Positions 35,382 to 45,990 of a DNA stretch of 64,000 bases are shown here, piece after piece. A program made the translations under genes and the position numbers. The stretch is from Larus michahellis (Eukaryota > Chordata > Aves > Charadriiformes > Laridae): positions 8,844,201-8,908,200 of the forward strand of contig NC_133913.1 in assembly GCF_964199755.1 (NCBI RefSeq). The letters are read 5' to 3'. How positions within the stretch are numbered: position 1 is the stretch's first letter; every line of letters starts with the position of its first letter. The notes beneath the pieces are model-generated. The model searched no databases. It was not told the DNA's origin and saw only the letters and a program-made list of their open reading frames with translations.

Positions 35382-36777
35382 TCATTTACTCATGTCCTCT
35401 CCGTAGCTGCAGAGGCAAAGCCACAGGAAATCTCCGAGTGGATCCTGTCTCCCTTGAGTGGGTTTCGTAGGAGGGCGTTTTTTCTTAATGACTGCAAACT
35501 GGGTCTGTTCAGGGGAGGAGTGGGATTCTTTCCCCTTCTTAGGCAGTTTTTCAAGCAGTTCATGAAGCAGTTTATCAGTTTTCTCATTTCGCTCAGTTAT
35601 TGTCTTAGTCATTTTCTCCACTGTCTCAGCAATGGTCTTAAGTTTGCTCAGCCATTGTCTCCATGGCTGCTACATGAAGGAGACAGGAGAGAGTGTCTTC
35701 ATACTGTCACACCTTGTTGGCCACCTCATTTAGAGTCAGTGTATCAGCATCAGATCCTCCCCAGACCATTGGTGACAATGTTTGGGAATAATTTGATGGT
35801 ACACTCTGCAAAAACTTTCTCAACGAAGATCATTTGCACAATATTTCATCAGGGTCTATAATCACTTGCCAGTTGCTATAAATCACCTCTCGCACAGCCA
35901 GTTCCCTCAAGTACTTAATACCTTTTTCCATGCTGGTCCATTTTCTCAGATGGCATTCGATGTCATCTTTAAAGGGATACCTGCCCTTCACAGCTGCCAG
36001 CAGTCGCCTCCAGAGACTGAGGACGTCTGCCTTTTGCCCAGACGCTTTATCAATCCCTCCATCTTTGAGCAGGTTTCCCAACTGCCCAGCTTCTCTGCCG
36101 TCTAAATCTATGGTATCAGCTCCGTTGTCCCGGCATCGGAGCAACCAGGAGACAAGTGTCTCCCCTTCATGACGACTGAAGTCCTCTCTTATATTTCGTG
36201 AATCCTAAGGATTTAGTGATTATCTCTGCATCTGAGTCCTCATCCTGTGTTAATGCTGCCTGAGAAGGACCCTCTCCCGGCTCTCCCCAGATGCTTCTCC
36301 CACGCCGTCTGCCTTGGGCTGCTCTCTGTCGCCGGAGGCGAGGGAACGAGCTGACTTGTTCTGTTTCCTGGTCACCGGGGCAACTTGTGCCGGCTCTGCC
36401 GGAGTTGGGGCAGCGGCAGCGCTCGCTGTCGGGGCAGCCGGAGCCGTGACCGTGCTCCTTGTCGGGGCCGGAGCGGCCGGTGCCGCTGCGGGCGGGGAGG
36501 GGCTGGCGGCGGGGTGACTCTGACCGCGGGCGGCGGAGGGACCGGGGCCGGCGGGGGCCGGGCCGCGGCCGGTGTTGAGGCCGGTGCCGGGGCTTTTGCC
36601 GGGGCCTGTGGGGGGGGCAGCCGCTGGCGCCGGTGTCGCTATGGACGGAGCCGTGGCCTTGGCTGGTACGGGTGGAGGCGAGGCTTTCGCGGGGCCCGCG
36701 GGGGGCAGCCGGTGCCGCGCGGGCTGGCGTCGGGGCCGGTGCCGTTGTTTGTGTCTGTGCTGTGCCTCGGGCAGCAA
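35382..36777 (-). pseudogene. gag body of the ERVL-like provirus
   Basis: Three parts. First, a Pro/Ala-rich linker of about 175 codons (36777-36250) from very GC-rich DNA. Second, after a frameshift near 36190, a capsid-like helical region (36144-35830; SLWRRLLAAVKGRYPF, then YLRELAVREVIY). Third, a short charged C-terminal part (35621-35382; coiled-coil-like KTITERNEKTDKLLHELLEKL). The linker follows the membrane module (36808-37302) in the same frame after one TGA. It is not intact. The capsid call rests on position and general character more than on a diagnostic motif. Confidence 0.65.
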
Positions 36778-36784
36778 TCGGAGC

Positions 36785-36905
36785 TGTCTGAGTTCCTGCT
36801 GTGGCTGTCAGTGGGGGGTGTCTGAATTCCCACTGCGGCTCTCGGTGGGGGGTGTCTGAGCTTCTGCTGTGGCTTTTAGCGGCGGGATCGTCTGAATTCC
36901 TGCTG
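36785..36905 (-). repeat. Imperfect tandem repeat coding xQT motifs
   Basis: Three to four imperfect copies of a roughly 48-57 bp unit with GGAATTCAGAC...CCCCCCACTGA. Each encodes GIQT, AQT or TQT followed by Pro or Ala. It spans the TGA that ends the membrane module. Confidence 0.65.
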
Positions 36906-37302
36906 TCTTTGGCCGTGGGGTCTGAGTGGCAACATCAGATGTCACATAAGACTCACTCCCGCACTGATATTTAACAATAAACCACCCCTGCAACACATTC
37001 AGGAAACCCAACGACAGAATCACGTATGAATGAAAGTGACATTCACTCTCTAAACATCCCGAAGGTTTCTCATCCCCTAATTCTGTTACTGTCACTTTGG
37101 CATCATCATCCAAGGGCAAAGTGAACTTTCCCCAGGTAAGACCAAGAGTGTAATTTGCAAAAGAATCCATCCTGAAAGTGTAATTAGTAAAAGACTCCGT
37201 CACAAGATGCCCAAGATATGCAGGTAGAACCGTTATACAAGCAACTATTTTGTAAATCTGAAAGCAAATCCACACCAACAGAGTACGCTTAGACCACTGC
37301 AT
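36808..37302 (-). CDS. N-terminal membrane module of gag in the ERVL-like provirus
   Basis: The first ATG after the primer site (37302) opens 164 codons. The protein starts MQWSKRTLLVWICF, with a hydrophobic span at residues 8-34, two N-glycosylation sites (N40 and N50, both NYT), two cysteines (83, 88) and a second hydrophobic span at residues 93-110. A cytosolic-type tail follows with the motifs ATQTP (125-129), GIQT (135-138) and AQTPP (148-152). There is no Gly2, so no N-myristoylation. The same frame continues after TGA 36808-36810 into the Pro/Ala linker of gag, so this was probably the start of Gag, anchored by two helices. Intracisternal A-particle Gag also has an N-terminal ER-targeting signal, a possible analogy. 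I do not know a named relative. Confidence 0.6.
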   Translation of the reverse strand: MQWSKRTLLVWICFQIYKIVACITVLPAYLGHLVTESFTNYTFRMDSFANYTLGLTWGKFTLPLDDDAKVTVTELGDEKPSGCLESECHFHSYVILSLGFLNVLQGWFIVKYQCGSESYVTSDVATQTPRPKTAGIQTIPPLKATAEAQTPPTESRSGNSDTPH

Positions 37303-37496
37303 CCAAAGACAAAGAATAAATCAACCATGCAATGTGTTCGACCAGTTAATCCCCATTGCATCTATTAACTTCATACAAAACTCTCCAAGGACATGATACA
37401 AGATTTCATGTAAGAACGACGTAATGTGAACTGTCTGTTCCCCCTGAACAAGATGGAATTCAAACTATTCAGGCAATCTATCAGAGCTCCGTTCGT

Positions 37497-37514
37497 GCCC
37501 CACGTTGGGTGCCA
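37497..37514 (-). promoter_or_regulatory. Primer-binding site, tRNA-Lys type
   Basis: On the minus strand TGGCACCCAACGTGGGGC, one mismatch from the complement of the tRNA-Lys1,2 3' end (TGGCGCCCAACGTGGGGC). It begins 7 nt inside the 5' LTR. Class III ERVs are often primed by tRNA-Leu, so the tRNA choice is worth noting. Confidence 0.82.
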
Positions 37515-37521
37515 ATAAATC

Positions 37522-38226
37522 TGTCGTGGTTTTGGCCAAATTGGCCAATGGCTGGCGACAGATGCTCCCCCCCGGCCTCTCGTGCAAGGAGAGGAGGAGG
37601 AGACAAAAAGAGATTTACGAGTTTAGAAGAAACTAAACTACTTTAATGAAATATTAATAATAAGATAAAAAGGAAAATAATGAAATAGATACAGCATATA
37701 CAAACCTGTATCAAGCTCCCAGGATAGTGTCACCGTCAGGCACTGGGGAAGTCCCAGGCTGGACCCGGGGACAGGTAGGAACTGGGTTCCAGAGCTGGAG
37801 TCAGGAACACACGGATCGGGATCAAAGGCAGATGAGCAGACAGGGTCCTCCTCGGACGTCGGCCATTGATGAAAAAGAGACCGACCCTTTGATCCCTCAG
37901 CTTTTCTACTAAGCATGGGGCAGATGGGATGGAATACCCCTGTTGGTCAATTTTGGGTCACCCCCGCAGGTGGGAGCCCTGTACGCTTTTCCACTTCCGA
38001 TCCTCTAACGGGGCAAATAATGGAATTAGCTGACCTTGGTCGTTATAGCAATAAGTTTAAGCAAGAGCCTCTCTACGTACCATTCCTTGGCACAAACTGC
38101 GTTATCACTCTGAAGGAACCGTTTCAGACACAACATGCTGTTAATTTCAGAGAGTTAGAAGAGGCCTAGCTAAGAACTAAAATTACTGAACAGAAAGTTG
38201 GTTCTGTTTTACCTTAAACCAGGACA
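37522..38226 (-). repeat. 5' LTR of the ERVL-like provirus
   Basis: A 705-bp direct partner of the LTR at 30949-31653, in the same orientation, followed leftward by the primer site and gag. The antisense 84-codon ATG frame is at 37915-38169. Confidence 0.92.
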
Positions 38227-38231
38227 CTAGT

Positions 38232-41200
38232 ACATGAGGTTGGTTTGGAGCTGGGAATTAAATTCCATCTTTTACATTTGCTGTCATTGGACATCTTAGA
38301 TTGTTTTAAGGAAACGGGGATAAGAGGCAGAACAAAACTGAAGCAGATAGTGCATTCACCAGCAAATACCAAATACAGAAAAATGGGAACTTTCAGACTC
38401 GCCGTAGTGGGAAAGCTTTTAGCCATATCTTGGTGAGCCTTTGAATCCTGGTACTGACTAGAGCAGTAATAATAGTAATTATCATTATTGGCAATTGCAT
38501 TGGCAGGGGAAGGGAAGAAGACTCACCTCCTGTTATCTGCACCCGCAAGTGACCCTAACAACCTATTATCACGTATGCGTTCCTGTGCCACCTGCTCTGG
38601 GTGACCCTGCTGTGGCAGGGCATTGGACGGGATGATCTCCAGAGGTCCCTTCCCACCCTGCCATTCTGCGATTCTGTGTGTGTGCAATAGCTGTCTCATG
38701 GATTCATGATATGACAACGTGGTACTCATAAGCAATTTACTGAAAGTAGAAAGGGGACTCCAGAAGCAGGCAGTGATCAGTTTTTCAGACACTTTCAGCT
38801 ACCTTTTCTCAGCTGAATCGATTATAGATTAGCTGGAGTTTGTCAGACTAATATTTACTAATATTTACATTTTATTTATTTATTTATTTGATGATGTTTC
38901 AGTAGAATCTCTGACATCTTTCTCTGTCTTGCTTCCCCTACTTCTTTCATGCTCCTGTTTTACCATGAAATTACTCCCATCCCCCCAAAAGTTGCTCATT
39001 CTCTTCAGCAGCCTTGCTTAATTGTAGACACCTCATGTTTGCATATAAAAATATGTGAAATGAAAGCTGCCAGTGCTGTACCATACTGAAGGGTTTGTTT
39101 AGTCTCGGAAGCTTGGTACCATCATCATTTCTTTGTGCAGAAATGTAAAGACACGCTACTCTCTGCAGCTCATAGGACCTTATAAGAAAGAATAACTTCT
39201 CAAAATACTTGGTTGGTCTTTTTAGTGCCAGGAGAAGCCTAGTTATGATGTGCCTGAAGGTGAATGCCACATTACTATCCTCCCATCCCCCTCCCCTGTA
39301 AAAGATCTGTTGGAAAGGAGGTCAGTTTTTGGTGGTATGGTATTATGGGAAACGCAACGGTGAAAGTAACCATGCAAATGTTTTGGAGGTTTTTTTTTAG
39401 CATATATTTCTGGCACTTCAGTAAGAATAGTCGAACTGTTTTTCAAGTTGTAGATGTAGAAGGATTTTTTTTTTTCAAGGAGAAGGAAAATACTAACATG
39501 TCAGTCCTATTATCATGAAGATTCAAGAATGGAGTAGTCTAGTGAAGCTCTCGTTTGTTGCATGTGAGTTCTACCTTTTTTGCAGGTTTAAAAAAGGGAA
39601 TTTTAGTTCAAATTCTTTTTTTCTTCCACTAATCAGGCTATTTTTCTCTGATCTTAGGGGCCTTCCCTCCCAGAAAGTATTCTGTAAATGAGGGAGGGAA
39701 GAGTTGTCTTTGCCAGTAAATCCCAAGAAGAAATTAAAACATCGGTCGTAGTGTTCTCTTCTTTTTACCACACTTTTCTGTATTTGGTATCCCCTTTCTA
39801 CCCGAGAATGCCTCTCAAAACTTATCTATCTCAAAACCTATAGTTAGGTGAAAATTCAGATGTCCTGACTGAAGATCTTGATCTGAATTGATTTCTGGAG
39901 GACTCTTCTCTGATTTATACATCAGGAGTGTGAAGCCCTGCAAAAGGGATTAAATTTTTGAAAGATCAAAATCTGCTTTCAGTTCATTTTGTGGTTTAAC
40001 CATATCATTCAGTTCACAGTATTTCCTTGTACTAGCACTGTGAAAACTAAGCCATAATGAGCATACTACAGCTCTAGACCCTTTGTGCTAGGCACACCTG
40101 GTGTTTCTGGGCATGCAACTCGGCATAATTTGTGGAGGCCCAGGCTGTTTTCGTTTGGCATTTGATCATACGCTGGTTTGTCTGATCTGATCCTGGAACT
40201 GAGCACTAGCTGCAGATACTGGAGCCAGGGCACCCGTCTGATGTGTCTAGTAGGTTATATTTGTTCCTGGGATATCGTAAAGCAGTATCTCTCATCTCAT
40301 CCTTTTTTTCTGGACTCTGGCTTCAATGTTAGTACTCTACAACTTTATCCTTAAGCTAAGCAATGTGAACAATTCCTTTTCAACACAAACAGCCCTCCAC
40401 CTAGCTCAGGAGGTTCATAGTTTAATTTCAACACTACTTATAATGCACTCACATGTGAACTCTTCTAGTGAAGTACTATAAGTACTTTGCGATGAAGTAG
40501 CCTAAAAGGCTCATTCTCACACACAAACTAACTAGGTCCCCCCTCGCCACCAAGGTACCCACCTCTGTTTTTACCAAGGTCTGTTCCTGCCTTCTTTGGT
40601 CATGTGTGCTAGGTCTGTTGCTTGGTATTACTCTTCTTCCTAAAGTTCATCACCCCAGACCTCCCTATATCATGTCATTAATCACAAAGATCCCCATCAC
40701 CAGTACAGCAGGCACCTTCTTTGCCAGCCTCCTGTAGTAAATAAGGATTTAGCATTCAACTGATTTATCTGGGTAACATTTATTTGAGAGATGTGGTCTG
40801 ACCATCTTTCACAGCACAGGCTCAGTTTTATCCACTACCAGGAGGGACTTTCCCATTGTATTTGGGGGAAGGCTCAATAATCTTAGGGCATTCATACATA
40901 TCAGTCTCACTGGTCTTTGGCATTAACTTAGTTTAAACTTAACTCTGGCATTAAACTTAGTTAAACCAGGGTTTCACTTTATGAAATCCTAATGGAAAGA
41001 CAGATTAAGTGATATGAGGTGATGCTTTTTCCTGCTGCCCATTGTTCCCTTCACCACTGTTTCGAGTGGTACCTGGGTAGCTGGAATATAGGAGTTGCTG
41101 GAGTATATCTAGAAACTGGCAGCACATAACTATCATGTAGGCAATCCTGCTTGAAGTTGTGGTATCTAATGCAAGTCTAGTGGAGCTGCCTGCTAGAACT

Positions 41201-41604
41201 TACCGTTCAACTGGCATAAAGGAATCCCAAAAAACTAATTCAGTTTTAGACTTCTACACAGCAAATACCTACAATTATAGATCTATTCTACTACCTTCGT
41301 CTTCCAAATTGAAAAAACTCTGAACAAAAATGCCTATAAGTATTCTTAAAGGATTTGCCTGACACTGTCTATAGTCGCAGAGATCACAACGTGAGATTAG
41401 ATGTGGGGCACTACTATGTTACAAAGCTATTGCCATTGGAATAGAGACTGTCACCATCTGAGAGTTTATCTCCTAAGGACTGTGACACATCCATCTTTTA
41501 GGGGATGAGGTAAAATAGGGATTCCTGCAACAGGCAGGTGGGCTACCTACTCTTTCACAACAGACAAATCTTGCTCCCTTTGCCTTTCTCTTGTCAGGGG
41601 GAAA
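38232..41604. other. Gene-free interval with a short CR1 tail
   Basis: Mostly unique AT-rich DNA. At 38600-38679 there is a plus-strand CR1 3' remnant (GGCATTGGACGGGATGATCT, closing ATTCTGCGATTCTGTG). A short TTTA repeat lies near 38873. Nothing else is recognised. Confidence 0.55.
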
Positions 41605-42621
41605 TCAACCTACTTGCATACCCCCTTTTGACAGTTCTCGGGTTCTCTTAGTCCTGCTTGGACTCCTGAATCTCTGTGGTACAAATGGAGAGTAATATAG
41701 CCTTGCTACTGTCCTTCGAATGGCTTCTTTGACTTCCTTGTTCCTCAGGCTATAAATCACAGGGTTCAGCATGGGAATTGCCAGGCTATAAAACACAGAG
41801 ATGATCTTGTCGTGCTCCACAGAGTACTTTGAACTGGGCCGTAAGTACATGAAGGAGCCTGTCCCATAGAACATGGTGACAGCAGTCAAGTGGGAAGCAC
41901 AGGTGGAGAAGGCTTTGCATCTGCCTTTGGTGGACTTAATCTTGTGGATGGTAAGCCCAATGCAGATGTAAGAGATGAGAATGAGGAGCATGGTTGAGAT
42001 GACGAGTACAGTAGCACAGGTGAAATGGACCAGGTCAGTGATGTAAGTGTCAGAGCAGGAGAGCTTCAGGATTGGAGGCACATCGCAGAAGAAATGATTG
42101 ATGATGTTGGAATTGCAGAAGGACAGGTGGAATATAAAAAAAGTCTGAATAGTTGCATTCATGCAGCTCATGAAGTAGGAGCCACACACAAGGAGCACAC
42201 AGAACCTCTTGGACATAATGACAGGGTACAGCAAGGGGTTGCAGATGGCTATAAATCGGTCATATGCCATCACAGCCAGGAGGTAGCACTCTCCTGTCAC
42301 TGCGATGCAGAATAGGAAGAGCTGAGCTGTGCACGCTGTGTAAGATATGTTTTTTGTCTTAGCCACAAAGGTCATGAGTGTGCTAGGTATAATGATGGTG
42401 GAGTAGCTGACATCTAAGAAGGAAAGGCTGCTAATGAAGAAGTACATGGGGGTGTGGAGCTTGGCGTCGGTCCAGATGAGCACAATCATCCCCAGATTTC
42501 CCCCTAGGGTCAACAGGTATATCAGTAGAAACACCACGAAGAGAAGGACCTGCAACTTCACATTGTCTGTGAATCCCAACAAGATAAATTCAGTCACCAC
42601 AGTGTGATTCCCTTCTGCCAT
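41605..42621 (-). CDS. Intact olfactory receptor with a long basic tail
   Basis: An uninterrupted 338-aa seven-transmembrane odorant receptor. Seen: NHT glycosylation at residue 5; [30 protein letters not shown] in TM2; [15 protein letters not shown] at the end of TM3; extracellular-loop cysteines; [13 protein letters not shown] in TM6; and [21 protein letters not shown] in TM7. The protein runs about 25 residues past the usual end, with a Ser/Arg/Lys-rich tail ([18 protein letters not shown]). It seems an original stop was lost or moved. The ATG follows a TTTTCTACAG acceptor-like site by about 30 nt on the minus strand. It looks functional. Ligand and subfamily are unknown. Confidence 0.94.
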   Translation of the reverse strand: MAEGNHTVVTEFILLGFTDNVKLQVLLFVVFLLIYLLTLGGNLGMIVLIWTDAKLHTPMYFFISSLSFLDVSYSTIIIPSTLMTFVAKTKNISYTACTAQLFLFCIAVTGECYLLAVMAYDRFIAICNPLLYPVIMSKRFCVLLVCGSYFMSCMNATIQTFFIFHLSFCNSNIINHFFCDVPPILKLSCSDTYITDLVHFTCATVLVISTMLLILISYICIGLTIHKIKSTKGRCKAFSTCASHLTAVTMFYGTGSFMYLRPSSKYSVEHDKIISVFYSLAIPMLNPVIYSLRNKEVKEAIRRTVARLYYSPFVPQRFRSPSRTKRTRELSKGGMQVG

Positions 42622-43730
42622 CTATCATAGGTAGGAAAGCCAAAATTACACTGTAGAAAACAAGGCAAACACAGGCTGACTGTCAGAGAGTCAAACTGGC
42701 TCTCATCAAGCTGATGTACAACGAAGGTATAATTTTGTGCATCTTCCTATTCATGTGTTTCAAGTGCTGAACTTAGTTATGTCATAGACATTTCCCGCCT
42801 TTCAAAGGCTTGTATTCTTTTTAGTGTACTCTGAATGAGCATAGATTAACAAATCACACACATTCCTGCAGGTCTCACTACCTCTCCAGCCTCAAACACT
42901 TAGTTTAACTTGTAAGGTGGCAATCTGCACAGTTGGCGCTAACTCCACAGTATTTTTTTCACCTTGCCTATTTTAGATATCTACTCAAACATGATTTGAA
43001 ATGCTTGTTTTTCCCATCCTATACAGGCCTCATCTGGATAATTACTTTGTATGTTGTTGGGATATAAAGGTAAACACATGCTAATCTAAGAAACTCTCTC
43101 AAACAGAAGAACTGGGGGCAGAGGTATGTACCTTATCACTAAGAAAAAATGATATTTTGGGATATTTTATGGTAAGCAGAAGGCCAAAGCTAGGGGTTTG
43201 CAAAAGCTCAACTATGGCATTTTGGCTGAAACTATTAATTTCTTATTAGCTATTCATTTCTAATTAATTTCTAATTAGCTATTAATGGCACTTCAGGCTG
43301 AAAGGGAACAGAACTTCTGCTCTGCTGTTACTTCCATAAACCTGGGAATAAAATCAGAATTATTATAAGTTGAATTCTCAGGCATAGTCTGCTTATGAAG
43401 TCTAAAAATAAGCTTTCTGTTCCCAAGAATAAAAAGTTAAAAACAGACCTTGGAAGAACTGATTTTGTCCATTTTCTTTTTCCAAGGAAGAATGAGGTCT
43501 GCTGATGTAACTACTTGAAACATTGATCTAATTTGTTCTTTAAAATCTGCAGTACCATAGTTTTCCCATGGTCCCTAGTCATTTTTGTTTCTTCTTAAAA
43601 GTTAATGTTATTCAGTTTTCTCCAGAAGATTAACCCAATTCTTCCCACTGCAATTTAACTGAAAAACTTTTTTTGTACCCCCCCACAATGGGCAAAAGAA
43701 ACCACTTTTCTCCTTCCACCATTTCCTAAT
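42622..43730. other. Gene-free interval upstream of the OR
   Basis: AT-rich. A short direct duplication around TTTCTAATTAGCTATT lies near 43240-43280. No other feature is seen. Confidence 0.5.
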
Positions 43731-43870
43731 ATCATAAAATCATGGAATATCTCAAGTTAGAAGGGACCCATAAGGATCACCAGGTCCAACCCCCTGCTCC
43801 TCGCAGAACTACCATATTAAACCACACAACTAAGAGCGTTGTCCAGAGGCTCCTTGAATTCATGCGTTTT
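43731..43870 (-). mobile_element. CR1 3' end, minus strand
   Basis: The plus strand reads ATCATAAAATCATGGAATAT then CAAGTTAGAAGGGACCCATA, the reverse of a CR1 3' terminus of the subfamily ending with AGGTCCAACCCCCTGCTCCT on the plus strand. It is a truncated tail. Confidence 0.8.
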
Positions 43871-45239
43871 TCCACCATCAGTTTTAACAGTGACCTTTTT
43901 GGTATGTTGCTTTTCCTAGGCTTTCTCCTGTAGGGTGTTAGTTCATCTTGTAAATTGGTGTCTTGAATCAAATAGTTGGTTGTAATGGCAGACATGTCAA
44001 ACAGAACCTTAGCAAGATGAGAAAACTACTGCCTAGAAAGCTAGTAAAAGCAGGTCCCAAAATCTTTAAAAAAATTAAAAAAAAAAATCAGAGATTTTTA
44101 AGAATACCTGTATTGTTATACTATAAGGGTGGGAAGTGGGAACTCTCCCTCCCCAATAAAGCAACAGTATAAAATATGTCTAATATATACATTCATACTC
44201 ATCACATAACTTTTAATTCCAGCCCGTACTTACCTCACCAGTCACACCTTAGCATGCTGCGTACATCAGTGTTTCTTCTCTTGTTGATGTAAAAGGAACA
44301 TGAAAGATGAAAACATTCTGCTAAGGCGGATTTGTCTGCAAGGTGTACATTCTCTATTAGGTCCAAATGAGAATTGATTTCTATTTTTTAAAACCAGAAA
44401 GGAAGAGGTACTGTATCTTTAGTAGGGTCAGAGAGAGGAAAATCTCTCGCACCTTATTAGCAAGTAGGTATTTTAGCAACTAGCATGCACATTCATATAC
44501 TTTTGGGTGTAGAATTCCTGATGGGCCACAGAGTCTGAACCCAAGACAAGGCACAGTGGGACCATTATAATGTCCTTTGTACTCCTGGTGGAGATAGCCT
44601 GTTCTCTCTTTTCCTCCAATTAGACAAATGGACTTTATTCCTCTCAGTTTTAAAGAGAACTTTTCTCTTTTTTTGGCAATATGAGCCTTTGTGCTATTTT
44701 TCTTGTTTTATTCTGCTAATTAGTAACCTTGGACTATAGGACTATAAAGTCATGGACTATAAAGACACTTTCGCTATTGGGAAGGGATCCTCAAGCAATG
44801 AGAAGAAGTTTCTGTTCAGCAAGGATGAAGGCACTTCTCCCAAAACTCCTCTGAAACTGACCAGCAATCTCAGCCCCACCAACTTGTCATGGTCTGATGT
44901 TCCAAGATGGGTGAATTATATCAGTGGGGAAGTGCCACTTAGGCGTAGTTTCACGTTCTGAGGAGCTCAATTCTCAAGTGGTTATTGACGTCAGGCATGA
45001 CCTTCAACCTATTCTGAAACACAGTGAAGACATAAGAAGCACGAGTTTGAATCACTACTTCAAACACTTCTAATCTCTCCACTGGGGCCCTCAAAGTGTG
45101 GATAATTCAGTAAATTCATTTAATTCAAGCCAGAAACTTAATATTCTTCTAAGATCCTTCAGCTAAGTCAATTACCTGTTTTTCAAGGCTTTTTCTTATA
45201 CACCAAGTAATATGACTATGTGTAAAAAAATTAAATGTC
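43871..45239. other. Gene-free interval
   Basis: No recognised feature. A 69-codon frame at 44752-44961 has no domain and no supporting context. Confidence 0.5.
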
Positions 45240-45990
45240 TTTGCTAGTGCTATAAAACTACGCCGAGTGATTAATGTTACCTTTAGTCAGTTGTATCAAA
45301 GCTGCAATATTGTCAAATTCCCATTAAGAAGTTTTGTTTGGATTGTGATTAAGCTTTGCTTTGCCTTATGCCATAGAACCAAACGATCAAACACACCAAT
45401 AGCAATTAATCTCACATTTGCCCCTCGCTTGGGAAAGTCCTCCTCCTCCACCACCGCGTCTCCCGTTACACCCGGCCACTTCACACATGTAGAGGCAAGA
45501 GAGGCTCACACTCTCACTCTGCAGGGCTGTCACCCCAACTGCTGGATCACGCCATTACCATCCATCACACGATCACGCCACCAACCCTTTTGAGACACGT
45601 CCAACTGGGTATGTAAAGGAAGTGTCTACGTCAACCTGTTGGTCATATGACTGAACAGAGAAGGCACAATCCCATAAAAAAGGCACCCCAAAACTAACTC
45701 AGGGTAGCTCTCACTGGGTGATCCACAGGTACCGCCCGGCAAAGGAGACGTCCTTATCTCATGACGGAGAACACAACAGCTCAACAATTTCCCTGACTGT
45801 TACTCATAAGCCGGTAAGATTAATCATTAAGGGTGTTGTACCTTGCCCACACAGCAAGAGAGATTTCCTCTTGTCTCTTTCCCGCATGCTTAGATCACTT
45901 GTACTCCACTCGGGCTTAATTATATTGATTGTCGACGTATATTATTATAATAAGGCTGATCATACTCCGTCTGTAGACCGTAGCTTTTTT
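45240..45990 (+). mobile_element. Possible solo ERV LTR, edges uncertain
   Basis: The sequence differs in character from its AT-rich flanks. A TATA-like CCCATAAAAAAGGC near 45672 is followed by a GTAGCTCTCACTGGG block and an AT-rich downstream part. This recalls a U3-R-U5 layout. Ends and TSD are not established. Confidence 0.3.

Larger units (their letters stand above)
30949..38226 (-). mobile_element. Complete ERVL-like provirus, young, 5-bp TSD CTAGT
   Basis: 7278 bp between two direct 705-bp LTRs, flanked by the perfect 5-bp repeat CTAGT (30944-30948 and 38227-38231). Genes read on the minus strand: gag, pro, RT-RNase H, integrase. There is no env. About 395 bp of non-coding DNA separates integrase from the 3' LTR (30949-31653). 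Pol is of class III (ERVL) type. By hand the LTRs differ at 4 sites of 705, so insertion is recent, yet gag and pol already contain stops and frameshifts. That suggests the copy was mobilised in trans or decayed quickly. A polypurine tract (AAGGGGTGGAA on the minus strand) abuts the 3' LTR at 31654. Confidence 0.92.

Noticed and set aside
44752-44961. A 69-codon ATG frame as a small gene.
   Set aside because: There is no domain, no homologous copy in the window and no supporting splice or promoter context.
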